Both the position numbers and the translations under genes were made by a program. This document shows positions 1 through 6,067 of a DNA stretch of 9,113 nt, in pieces. The first letter of the stretch is position 1. The number at the start of each line of letters is the position of its first letter. The stretch spans positions 1 to 9,113 of the forward strand of contig CAZQRW010000064.1 of assembly GCA_964596115.1 (NCBI GenBank). The letters run 5' to 3'. Source of the stretch: CAZQRW01 sp964596115 (GTDB taxonomy: Bacteria; Hydrothermota; UBA3072; B12-G15). The notes under the pieces were generated by a model. That model worked only from the letters and a program-made list of their open reading frames with translations, was not told where the DNA came from and did not search any database.

Positions 1-13
1 GGAAACAATTTTC

Positions 14-41
14 TTGACATAGTGTATCATTTTATTATTAT
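14..41 (+). promoter_or_regulatory. sigma70-type promoter of the CoA-ligase operon, probably leaderless
   Basis: A perfect -35 box TTGACA (14-19) is followed after 16 bp by TATTAT (36-41), a 5/6 match to the -10 consensus. Counting the last -10 base as -7 puts +1 at position 48, which is the A of the ATG. No Shine-Dalgarno sequence precedes that ATG (TATCCCCAT lies just upstream). The simplest reading is a leaderless mRNA. Promoter boxes are seen directly; the start site is inferred. Confidence 0.6.
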
Positions 42-47
42 CCCCAT

Positions 48-1607
48 ATGGCAAAGTTATTTGAATATCAGTCAAAAAATATCCTTAAAAAATTCAATAT
101 AAAAATTCCTGAAGGCATTGTTGTCTCATCACCACAGGAAGGCATTAAGGCATTTGAAGATCTGGGTAATATACCTGTCGTATTAAAAATTCAGCTGTGG
201 AAAACAGGAAGAAAAGGAATAGGGGGTGTAAAATTCTGCGAAAGTAAAGAATGTGTGAAAGAGTCCATATCGGACCTTCTCGAACTTGTTGTTGATGGAT
301 TTCCTGTAAGGGAGATCCTTATTGAAAAGAAGCTTAATGTAAAAAATGAATTCTTCGCAGGTTTAATAATTGATGATGAAGAGAAGAAACCCGTAATGAT
401 ATTTAGTACATACGGGGGCTCAGGCATTGAAGAGATAGCAAAGAAACACCCTGAATCCATTGTAAAACTCTATATAGATGTCATTGACGGCCTTTCCCCA
501 TTTCAGGTAAGACAGGAACTTGTAAAAAAAGGTATAAGTGGTAAGACACTGATAAAAATTGCAAGTACACTTGTAAATCTCTACAGGGCAATGAGGGAAT
601 ATGATGCGAGAAGCCTTGAGGTTAACCCTTTGATTCTTACAGAGGAAGGTGAAATATTTGCTGCTGATGCGCACATTGTGATAGATGACTACGCCGTTTT
701 TAGACATAAGGATCTTGGTATTGAGATTGCCCGAGAATTTCCGCGGCCTCCTACAGAGCTTGAAAAGATCGCATATAAGGTAGAGGAAAAAGATTATAGG
801 GGCACATTCTATTTTATACAAATGACTGAAGAAATCCCGAAGGATGGCAAACATATAGGTTTTCACGGCGCTGGCGGTGGAGGAAGTATGATGTCGATGG
901 ATGCAGTGGCAGATGAGAAACTAATAATCGCAAATTTTACTGATACAAGTGGAAATCCCCCTGCATCAAAGGTCTACAGGGCAGCAAAAATCATCCTGTC
1001 CCAACCAAATATTGTGGGATATTTTGCATCTGGTTCAGGAGTTGCATCCCAGGAACAGTTTCATTCTGCAAGAGGATTTGTTAAGGCATTTCTTGAGGAG
1101 GATATTGACATACCTGCAGTTTTAAGATTGGGTGGCAACTATGAGGAAGTAGCCATTGAAATACTTGAAAAATACCTCCATTCAAAGGGATATAATGTAA
1201 TTGGGTATGGTAAGAACACATCTCCCAGGAAGGCTGTCAGAAAGCTAAAGGATATGATTGGTGAAATGCCTGTGTTCCATAGAGTCAAGCCTCTTGAAGA
1301 ATTCATTCCAAAAGGCGATGAGTATTCATTTACAACAATTACTGGCATAGTCTATATTGAACATAATATCTGCAACAAATGCAAAACAAAGGGCTGTATT
1401 GATGCCTGCAAGTATAATGTATTAAAATTAGAAGATGGAAAGCCTGTTCTTGCCATTGACAGGGAGGATGCTAAAAAGGGTAAATGCACCGAGTGTCTTG
1501 CCTGTGAAATATACTGTAACTTCCATGAAAAAGGGGCATTAACCATAGTTCTTCCCATACCAGGATTGAAGGAATACAGGGAGGGAATCATTGAGCATAA
1601 TCGTTGA
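48..1607 (+). CDS. ATP-grasp acyl-CoA synthetase beta subunit (SucC-like) fused to a C-terminal 2[4Fe-4S] ferredoxin domain
   Basis: Beta subunit of a nucleotide-dependent acyl-CoA synthetase of the succinyl-CoA synthetase/ATP-citrate lyase superfamily. Residues 1 to about 225 are the ATP-grasp domain: the start MAKLFEYQSK matches the LHEYQAK start of SucC, GGVK follows the nucleotide loop, and EVNPL precedes the metal-site region. Residues about 255-415 are the CoA-ligase domain (HGAGGGGSMMSMD, then RLGGNY). Residues about 430-510 are an added ferredoxin with two cysteine sets: C442/C445/C450/C454 (CX2CX4CX3C) and C480/C483/C486/C490 (CX2CX2CX3C). At 519 aa it is about 130 longer than ordinary SucC (about 388), and the ferredoxin explains the excess. 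The canonical LDVGGG segment is replaced by FTDTSGNPPASK, closer to the ANYGEYSGAP region of ATP-citrate lyase as I recall it, so the acyl substrate (succinate, citrate, malate or another) is open. The gene overlaps the alpha-subunit gene by 17 nt. The cytosolic enzyme class is secure; the specificity is not. Confidence 0.88.
   Translation: MAKLFEYQSKNILKKFNIKIPEGIVVSSPQEGIKAFEDLGNIPVVLKIQLWKTGRKGIGGVKFCESKECVKESISDLLELVVDGFPVREILIEKKLNVKNEFFAGLIIDDEEKKPVMIFSTYGGSGIEEIAKKHPESIVKLYIDVIDGLSPFQVRQELVKKGISGKTLIKIASTLVNLYRAMREYDARSLEVNPLILTEEGEIFAADAHIVIDDYAVFRHKDLGIEIAREFPRPPTELEKIAYKVEEKDYRGTFYFIQMTEEIPKDGKHIGFHGAGGGGSMMSMDAVADEKLIIANFTDTSGNPPASKVYRAAKIILSQPNIVGYFASGSGVASQEQFHSARGFVKAFLEEDIDIPAVLRLGGNYEEVAIEILEKYLHSKGYNVIGYGKNTSPRKAVRKLKDMIGEMPVFHRVKPLEEFIPKGDEYSFTTITGIVYIEHNICNKCKTKGCIDACKYNVLKLEDGKPVLAIDREDAKKGKCTECLACEIYCNFHEKGALTIVLPIPGLKEYREGIIEHNR
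1579..1593 (+). promoter_or_regulatory. ribosome binding site selecting the TTG start of the alpha subunit gene
   Basis: GGGAGGG (1579-1585) is spaced 5 nt from TTG at 1591, inside the 3' end of the beta gene. No in-frame ATG nearby fits the family N-terminus, so this site decides the start and explains the 17-nt overlap. Confidence 0.75.
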
Positions 1608-2484
1608 CGAAAAAACAAGAGTAATAGTTCAAGGTATAACAGGAAGAGAGGGAAGAGTAAGAACTCGATTAATGAAAGAGTATGGAACAAACATCCTCGG
1701 TGGTGTCACACCAGGTAAAGGAGGAATGGAGGTAGAAGGCCTTCCAGTTTTTGATACTATTTCCGAACTTGTTGACAAAATAGGAATTCCCGATGCAAGT
1801 TGTATATTTGTCCCAGCTCCACTTGTGAAGGATGCGGCACTTGAGGCAATATTTAATGGAATAAAATTTCTTTTAATTGTTCCCGACAAAGTACCTATAC
1901 ACGATGTTCTCACTATTTCCGCATATGCCAAGAAATTTGGTGCAAGCTTTGTTGGTCCCAACACACTGGGAGTATTGAGTCCAGATAAGGCGGTTCTTGG
2001 TATGATTGGCGGTAGGGCAAAGACTGCAAAGGAGTGGTTTAAAAAGGGACCTGTGGGTGTAACTTCAAGGAGTGGTGGAATAACATCTGCCATTTCCTAT
2101 TATTTGACCCTAAATGGTATGGGTGAATCCACCATTGTCCACGTAGGTGGAGATGCAGTAATAGGTCTGACGCATCCAGAGATAATAAAAATGTTTGAGA
2201 TTGACCCTGAAACACAAGTAATAGCAATGTTTGGCGAGATCGGAACAACACAGGAAGAAAGAGTTGCTGAACTGGTAAAATCAGGTGAAATTACAAAACC
2301 CATAGTTGCATATATCGGAGGAAAGGGTGCAAGAAAGGGAACAAGATTCTCACACGCAGGCGCCATCGTTGAGGGCAACAGAGGCTCAAGAGAGAGTAAA
2401 ATCGAGGCACTGCAAGATGCAGGCATAAGGGTAGTAGAAGACTTTATGGACATACCAGAAGCGGTAAAGGAAGTGTTAAAGTAA
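1591..2484 (+). CDS. sucD: SucD-like acyl-CoA synthetase (CoA ligase) alpha subunit
   Basis: Alpha subunit partner of the preceding gene. It binds CoA and carries the phosphohistidine that passes phosphate between nucleotide and acyl group. Seen: a Rossmann CoA-binding start (VIVQGITGREG, then GGVTPGKGG, near-identical to SucD), VPAPLVKDAALEAI, SRSGG, the GEIG motif, and the catalytic histidine H255 in RFSHAGAIV (E. coli H246 by alignment from memory). Length 297 aa is normal for SucD (about 290). The usual GPNCPG is GPNTLG here, nearer to the GPNxLG form of ADP-forming acetyl-CoA synthetases, another hint that the substrate may not be succinate. The start is TTG, chosen because GGGAGGG (1579-1585) lies 5 nt upstream and because the protein begins as the family does. 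The 17-nt overlap with the beta gene implies translational coupling. Confidence 0.9.
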   Translation: MSIIVDEKTRVIVQGITGREGRVRTRLMKEYGTNILGGVTPGKGGMEVEGLPVFDTISELVDKIGIPDASCIFVPAPLVKDAALEAIFNGIKFLLIVPDKVPIHDVLTISAYAKKFGASFVGPNTLGVLSPDKAVLGMIGGRAKTAKEWFKKGPVGVTSRSGGITSAISYYLTLNGMGESTIVHVGGDAVIGLTHPEIIKMFEIDPETQVIAMFGEIGTTQEERVAELVKSGEITKPIVAYIGGKGARKGTRFSHAGAIVEGNRGSRESKIEALQDAGIRVVEDFMDIPEAVKEVLK

Positions 2485-2520
2485 AAATCCCTGTATGAAA
2501 ATGCAGAAGTCATAAAGACC

Positions 2521-2555
2521 GTGATCCGTGATTCGTAATTCATAAATCGTGAAAA
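2521..2555. repeat. degenerate 7-bp tandem repeat, five units
   Basis: Five consecutive heptamers read GTGATCC, GTGATTC, GTAATTC, ATAAATC, GTGAAAA. The consensus is about GTGATTC and the units decay towards the right. The array lies outside any gene, just downstream of the alpha-subunit stop codon. I have no function for it; it looks like a small slippage-prone array. Confidence 0.55.
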
Positions 2556-2586
2556 AAAGGCAAACGACAAAGGCGAAAGACATTAA

Positions 2587-2652
2587 CTGCAAGATTCTCA
2601 CGCCTGCCTGTGCGTTGCACGCAGACAGGTCGCCAGCTCCTCAGAATGAGGA
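2587..2652. repeat. hairpin-rich intergenic repeat, probably a dispersed element
   Basis: Read on the minus strand, the edges are TCATTCTGAGGAGC (2649 to 2636) and GAGAATCTTGCAG (2599 to 2587). Edges of this kind recur, as far as I recall, in dispersed non-coding repeats of many bacterial genomes. Inside is a hairpin: CCTGT+GCGT (2607-2615), loop TGC, then ACGC, a 2-nt bulge AG, and ACAGG (2619-2629). A second perfect hairpin, TCCTCA/TGAGGA with loop GAA, spans 2638-2652. Neither is followed by a U tract. The local base composition is more GC-rich than its surroundings. Structure is seen; the dispersed nature is inferred. Confidence 0.45.
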
Positions 2653-2710
2653 CTCTAACGGCAGAGATATAGGATATAAGGGAAGACAAAAAATGACATA
2701 CCCCAATGAA

Positions 2711-2980
2711 TTACATCTTACCAAATAGTATTACCACCCCAAGGATAACGAAAACCGCCCCTGCTACATATCGTGTAATCCTCGGAGAAACAAAATGGCC
2801 TGTGATATTCCCTAACATTGCAGCAATAAGAGAGGATGCGCCCATTGCAAGTGTTGCTGCTATAGCAATTACAAATGGAGATTTCTTTTCTGCAGAAAGG
2901 GAGAAAACGGCAAATTGCGTTTTGTCTCCCAGTTCAGCAAGGAATATAGCCACAAAAGTCGAAATGAAAATTTTCCACAT
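2711..2980 (-). CDS. half-size GDT1/UPF0016 (TMEM165-like) membrane cation transporter
   Basis: Small integral membrane protein, 89 aa, of the UPF0016/GDT1 family, whose studied members move Mn2+ or Ca2+ out of the cytoplasm. Seen: the family signature ELGDKT at residues 16-21 inside the first hydrophobic segment (about 2-15 leading into the motif), a second hydrophobic segment at about 36-57 and a third at about 70-87. Full-length members contain two such EXGDK(T/S) repeats; this has one, so it must act as a homo- or hetero-oligomer. The ATG at 2980 is chosen because AGGGGG (2989-2984) sits just upstream; a longer reading would run into the tRNA gene. The start lies 18 nt after the 3' end of tRNA-Pro(CGG), so expression probably comes from the same transcript. 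Confidence 0.85.
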   Translation of the reverse strand: MWKIFISTFVAIFLAELGDKTQFAVFSLSAEKKSPFVIAIAATLAMGASSLIAAMLGNITGHFVSPRITRYVAGAVFVILGVVILFGKM

Positions 2981-2998
2981 ATATCCCCCTAAAATTTT

Positions 2999-3073
2999 TC
3001 GGGGCGAGTGGATTTGAACCACCGACCTCCTGGTCCCGAACCAGGCGCGCTAACCAAACTGCGCTACGCCCCG
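2999..3073 (-). tRNA. tRNA-Pro (anticodon CGG)
   Basis: A complete cloverleaf can be drawn: acceptor CGGGGCG/CGCCCCG (perfect 7 bp), U8 A9, D-stem GCGC/GCGC, anticodon stem CCTGG/CCAGG with loop TTCGGGA (anticodon CGG, reads CCG), a 5-nt variable loop AGGTC, T-stem GGTGG/CCACT with loop TTCAAAT, and discriminator A. The 3' CCA is not encoded (the next bases are AAAA), so it must be added after transcription. It matches tRNA-Pro(GGG) at 5993-6067 at 65 of 75 positions. Its first 10 bases also encode the end of pcm. No separate promoter is obvious; it probably matures from the operon transcript. Confidence 0.96.
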
Positions 3074-3717
3074 TTTTTAAAACCTTCTTTCCCTATAAGA
3101 GGAACAAATACACATCCTTCTCCGTATGAAATAACCTGCTTTCCTTTCCTCTTTTCTACAAGCGTGAGCACCTGGGTGAAGCTCCCTCCAATAGGTATAA
3201 CCATTCTTCCACCTTCTTTCAATTGATTAAAAAGGGAAGAAGGAATATCAGGGCTTGCCGCACTCACAATTATCCTATCGTAGGGTGCCATTTTTGTATA
3301 TCCAATACTTCCATCTCCTAATATAAATACTATATTGTGATAACCTAGCTTTGTTAATCTATCCTCTGCGATTGAAAGTAATGACCTAATTCTCTCTATC
3401 GTAACAACGGTAAGGGCAAGTTCTGCAAGAAGCGCAGTTTGATAACCACTGCCAGTGCCAATTTCAAGCACATTATTTTCCTTCTCAACATCGAGCATTT
3501 GAAGCATCCTTGCTACAATATATGGCTGAGATATTGTTTGGCCATTACCTATTGGCAGTGCGGTGTCGGCATATGCACTATACTTAAATTCTTCTGGTAC
3601 AAATTCCTCCCTGGGGACCTTCATAAATACCTGGAGAAGCCTTCCATTACTTATACCCCTCCCCTTTAAATCCCTATTTATCATACGGATTTTTTCATCA
3701 CTATATCTTAAATTCAT
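3064..3717 (-). CDS. pcm: protein-L-isoaspartate O-methyltransferase
   Basis: Cytosolic repair enzyme that uses S-adenosylmethionine to methylate isoaspartyl residues in aged proteins so that they revert to aspartate. Seen: the family N-terminal VPREEFVPEEF (35-45), ADTALPIGNGQTISQP (50-65), and SAM motif I VLEIGTGSGYQTALLAEL (83-100), followed by an acidic motif (VVTIER) and VIPIGG near the C-terminus. Length 217 aa is typical (about 210). The start at 3717 overlaps the surE stop by 17 nt; an alternative in-frame ATG at 3684 (M12) fits the usual N-terminus about as well, and neither has a well-spaced Shine-Dalgarno site. The surE-pcm order is conserved in many bacteria. Odd: the last sense codons and the UAG stop (3066-3064) lie within tRNA-Pro(CGG). 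Confidence 0.95.
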   Translation of the reverse strand: MNLRYSDEKIRMINRDLKGRGISNGRLLQVFMKVPREEFVPEEFKYSAYADTALPIGNGQTISQPYIVARMLQMLDVEKENNVLEIGTGSGYQTALLAELALTVVTIERIRSLLSIAEDRLTKLGYHNIVFILGDGSIGYTKMAPYDRIIVSAASPDIPSSLFNQLKEGGRMVIPIGGSFTQVLTLVEKRKGKQVISYGEGCVFVPLIGKEGFKNGA

Positions 3718-4450
3718 CTTCCCAATTTTTCAGCCTATCTACCATTTTGAAATCTGTATACCTTAAATGAATAGGTGTAATAGAGACAAAGCCTTTTTCA
3801 ATCGCACAAAAATCAGTGCCCTCTTCCTCAATATATGTAGGTGGTTCACCGCCAATGGTATAAATCCTCTCTCCATTATCCAGAATTTTCTCAATTACTG
3901 AATCTCTATATATACGTTTCCCCAGTTTCGTGATTTTTATCCTGCCATTTGGTTTTTTAGGTATATTAACATTTAATAGAATGCCCTTCGGCAGGCCATA
4001 TTTGAGAACCTTTTTGGTTACCCAAGCAGCTACTTTTTTGCTATATCTTAAATCGGGGTCCTTTACAAATTCAACATATGAAAATGAGACAGAGGGTATA
4101 CCAAGTAGTGTGCCTTCTATGGCTGCAGCAACCGTTCCTGAGTATGTTATATCAGCACCAAGATTTCCTCCATGGTTTATCCCTGAGAGCACAATGTCAG
4201 GGTTTTTTTTCAAAAGTCCCCTTACAGCAAATAGCACACAATCAGTGGGTGTCCCATCTGTTATCGTTATATTATCAGCGATCTTCAGAAAATGAATTCC
4301 CTTATGCAATGAAAGGGAATGGCTTGAGGCACTCCTCTCACTATCAGGGGCAAAAATGTGAATGTCACCAAGGGCATATACTGCCTCGGCAAGTGCTTCT
4401 ATTCCCTTTGCCCTGTATCCATCGTCGTTAGAAATGAGGATTATCGCCAT
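3701..4450 (-). CDS. surE: 5'/3'-nucleotidase SurE
   Basis: Metal-dependent phosphatase that dephosphorylates nucleoside monophosphates (and in some species short polyphosphate), generally linked to stress survival. Seen: NDDG with metal ligands D9 and D10, the PDSERSASSHS loop with S40 as the expected ligand serine, and SGINHGGNLGADITYSGTVAAA (89-110) with ligand N92. These four positions match the known D, D, S, N metal site of SurE. Length 249 aa is normal. The ATG overlaps the end of the glycosyltransferase gene by 10 nt and no strong Shine-Dalgarno site is visible, so translation is probably coupled. The pairing with pcm suggests a shared maintenance or repair role. Confidence 0.96.
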   Translation of the reverse strand: MAIILISNDDGYRAKGIEALAEAVYALGDIHIFAPDSERSASSHSLSLHKGIHFLKIADNITITDGTPTDCVLFAVRGLLKKNPDIVLSGINHGGNLGADITYSGTVAAAIEGTLLGIPSVSFSYVEFVKDPDLRYSKKVAAWVTKKVLKYGLPKGILLNVNIPKKPNGRIKITKLGKRIYRDSVIEKILDNGERIYTIGGEPPTYIEEEGTDFCAIEKGFVSITPIHLRYTDFKMVDRLKNWEDEFKI

Positions 4451-5127
4451 AAGTACATTAAATTTAAACCAATAAATCTCATTGTATCCTTAAAGGGATT
4501 GATGTAGCTTTTTCTTCCAGAATCAATATAAATTGTCTTAATGGGTATTTCACCAATTTTGAATCCGAGCATCCCCGCTTGTATAATTTCTTCACTCTCT
4601 GTCTGAAATCTCGTTGTCTTGAGCTTAAGCCTTCTTAAAACATCAATCTTTAACATTCTATATCCAGATTGACTGTCCCTGACTCTTGTTCTTGCAAGGA
4701 GAGAGACAAAAATTGATGTAGTTCTATTTGTAGCATATCTCAACCTTGGCATTATTTTTGTGTTTATATCTCTTGTACCTATAATAACATCAAAACGATC
4801 TAAAAATCTGAGAAATGTCTTTATTTCGCTGGGGTTATGTTGACCATCTGCATCAAGGGTTAGAACTGCATCAAATCTATTATTTATAGCATATTCAAAT
4901 CCCGTTCTGTGTGCCATACCCTTCCCCATATTCTTTTTATGTTTTATTACCTCAACCTTTTCTTTTTTGGCAACTTCATAAGTATTGTCACTACTTCCAT
5001 CATCAACAACAAGTATATTAAATCTAAAGCCCTTGATGGATTTTAACACCGTCTTTATATCTTTTATTGTACGACCTATCCTTTCACCCTCTCCATAGGC
5101 TGGAATAAGAATAAGTATTCTTACCAT
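4441..5127 (-). CDS. family 2 glycosyltransferase (dolichol-phosphate-mannose-synthase-like)
   Basis: GT-A fold, nucleotide-sugar-dependent transferase. Seen: the N-terminal ILIPAYGEGERI (6-17), the UDP/GDP-binding VVDDGSSDNT (40-49), the metal-binding DXD as D92-A-D94 in LDADGQHNP, then GTRD (117-120) and DSQSGYR (151-157) as in DPM1-like enzymes. The C-terminal SGRKSYINPFKDTMRF is also usual for that branch, which transfers sugar to polyprenyl phosphate. No membrane segment is clear at the C-terminus, so it is probably membrane-associated rather than integral. Length 228 aa. The ATG overlaps the stop of the upstream acyltransferase gene by 7 nt. Placement after a lipid A-type acyltransferase suggests cell-envelope glycolipid work; the actual donor and acceptor cannot be read from sequence. 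Confidence 0.9.
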   Translation of the reverse strand: MVRILILIPAYGEGERIGRTIKDIKTVLKSIKGFRFNILVVDDGSSDNTYEVAKKEKVEVIKHKKNMGKGMAHRTGFEYAINNRFDAVLTLDADGQHNPSEIKTFLRFLDRFDVIIGTRDINTKIMPRLRYATNRTTSIFVSLLARTRVRDSQSGYRMLKIDVLRRLKLKTTRFQTESEEIIQAGMLGFKIGEIPIKTIYIDSGRKSYINPFKDTMRFIGLNLMYLWR

Positions 5128-5972
5128 AATTTTTCAAAAAGATACCATTGTTCTGGGTATTTTTTTATGTACTTTTCTACAATTTTAACCCATTTATCTA
5201 TGTTCTTTCTTACACCTTCTTCAATACTATTCCCCTGTTCAAGTTCAATAGGATCCTCAAAGTAGACGTGATAGAGGCCATCCCTCTCTTTTATGGAAAA
5301 TGCAGGAACTATAGGGGAACCTGTAATGAGACCAAGGATAATAGGTCCCTTGGGAAATATTGTTTTTCTTCCAAACATCTCAACCTCAATACCTTCTTCT
5401 GAAAATATCCTATCACCAACAATTGCAAGCATACTTCCCTTTTTTAGTGCCTTTACACTCCCTATCGTAGCATGTCCTGTATAAAGAATCTCCATTCCTT
5501 GCGATTTTCTTTTTTGCTCAAAGAAGTTGGTAATATACCTTGTTTTATATGGCAAAGAGATCACCACAAGTGGATAACCAAGTAGCCTTAACAAAACTGC
5601 GCCCCACTCATAGTTACCAATATGACCTGTAAGGATTATTACCCCCTTCCCCTTTTTAAAAGCATTCCTTGCCCTTTCAAAGTTGACAGGTATCATAAAT
5701 TTTTTCATATTTCTTTTATTTATTCTAGGAACAAGCAAAAATTCATATACAAATGTAGCAAAATTCCTAACAGCCATAAGTGTAATATGCCTTTTCTCTT
5801 TATAGGTAAGCGAATCTCCAAAAATTGTGTCAATATTTTGGAGAAAATAATTCCTCCCTTTTCGATAAATTGTAAAATAGCAAAAATCTGCTATTCTCCT
5901 TGTTATAAATTCTCCCACCCCTCGCGGCAAAAAATGGCCCCAGTGATGGATTATAAAAAAAGATACGTTCAT
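5121..5972 (-). CDS. lipid A-type lysophospholipid acyltransferase (LpxL/HtrB family)
   Basis: Inner-membrane-associated acyltransferase of the lipid A biosynthesis acyltransferase family, expected to add a secondary acyl chain to lipid A or a similar glycolipid. Seen in the 283-aa protein: the catalytic motif TGHIGNYEWGA with H117 and E122 (HX4E, as in HX4(D/E) enzymes), VGDR (185-188) in place of the usual GDQ-type motif, FPKGP (206-210), and the family ending YPEQWYLF (272-279). The N-terminal region has hydrophobic character but no clear full membrane span. The start is placed at 5972, the first ATG after the tRNA; AAGGA lies almost directly upstream, an unusually short spacing. A TTG at 5990 in the same frame is possible. 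A longer reading would overlap tRNA-Pro(GGG) and is rejected. Together with the next gene this points to outer-envelope glycolipid synthesis. Confidence 0.88.
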   Translation of the reverse strand: MNVSFFIIHHWGHFLPRGVGEFITRRIADFCYFTIYRKGRNYFLQNIDTIFGDSLTYKEKRHITLMAVRNFATFVYEFLLVPRINKRNMKKFMIPVNFERARNAFKKGKGVIILTGHIGNYEWGAVLLRLLGYPLVVISLPYKTRYITNFFEQKRKSQGMEILYTGHATIGSVKALKKGSMLAIVGDRIFSEEGIEVEMFGRKTIFPKGPIILGLITGSPIVPAFSIKERDGLYHVYFEDPIELEQGNSIEEGVRKNIDKWVKIVEKYIKKYPEQWYLFEKLW

Positions 5973-5992
5973 TTCCTTTTTTAGAAACAATA

Positions 5993-6067
5993 TCGGGGCG
6001 AGTGGATTTGAACCACCGACCCCCAGCACCCCAAGCTGGTGCGCTAACCAGGCTGCGCTACGCCCCG
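5993..6067 (-). tRNA. tRNA-Pro (anticodon GGG)
   Basis: Full cloverleaf: acceptor CGGGGCG/CGCCCCG, D-stem GCGC/GCGC, anticodon stem CCAGC/GCTGG with loop TTGGGGT (anticodon GGG, reads CCC and CCU), variable loop GGGTC, T-stem GGTGG/CCACT with loop TTCAAAT, discriminator A. CCA is not encoded. It lies three bases downstream of a predicted start site and 20 nt before the acyltransferase ATG, so it appears to be the first product of the operon transcript. The ten differences from tRNA-Pro(CGG) fall in the D-loop, base 26, the anticodon arm and base 44; both outer arms are identical. Confidence 0.96.

Larger units (their letters stand above)
2485..2710. other. non-coding spacer between convergent gene ends
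   Basis: This stretch separates the + strand CoA-ligase operon from the - strand operon that ends at the GDT1-like gene. I see no credible gene on either strand and no classical hairpin-plus-U-tract terminator for either side. It holds a degenerate 7-bp tandem repeat (2521-2555), a 13-bp direct duplication (2556-2568 and 2569-2581, 11 of 13 identical, consensus AAAGGCRAAMGAC), and a hairpin-rich repeat (2587-2652), each described separately. Confidence 0.7.

Noticed and set aside
20..32. A half-site like that of the Rrf2 dyad in the CoA-ligase promoter (GTATCATT).
   Set aside because: Only about 7 of 11 positions match and there is no second half-site, which is within chance for AT-rich DNA.
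2603..2652. Hairpins in the convergent spacer as an intrinsic bidirectional terminator.
   Set aside because: Neither hairpin is followed by a T tract on either strand; they fit better as parts of an intergenic repeat.
2706..3017. Plus-strand frame of 103 codons antisense to the GDT1-like gene.
   Set aside because: It is a shadow of the real gene, has no recognisable domain, and its end runs into the tRNA.
2981..3022. Longer N-terminus for the GDT1-like protein, starting inside the tRNA.
   Set aside because: The added residues are translated tRNA sequence. The ATG at 2980 has a good ribosome site and places the ELGDKT motif in the first hydrophobic segment as in the family.
3008..3226. Plus-strand reading frame beginning MDLNHRPPGPEPGALTKLRY across the tRNA-Pro(CGG) locus.
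   Set aside because: This is the familiar false protein produced by translating the antisense of a tRNA gene; a convincing cloverleaf and pcm occupy the other strand.
5973..6029. Longer N-terminus for the acyltransferase, starting inside tRNA-Pro(GGG).
   Set aside because: The extra residues again translate the tRNA 3' half and have no family similarity; the ATG at 5972 is the first plausible start outside it.
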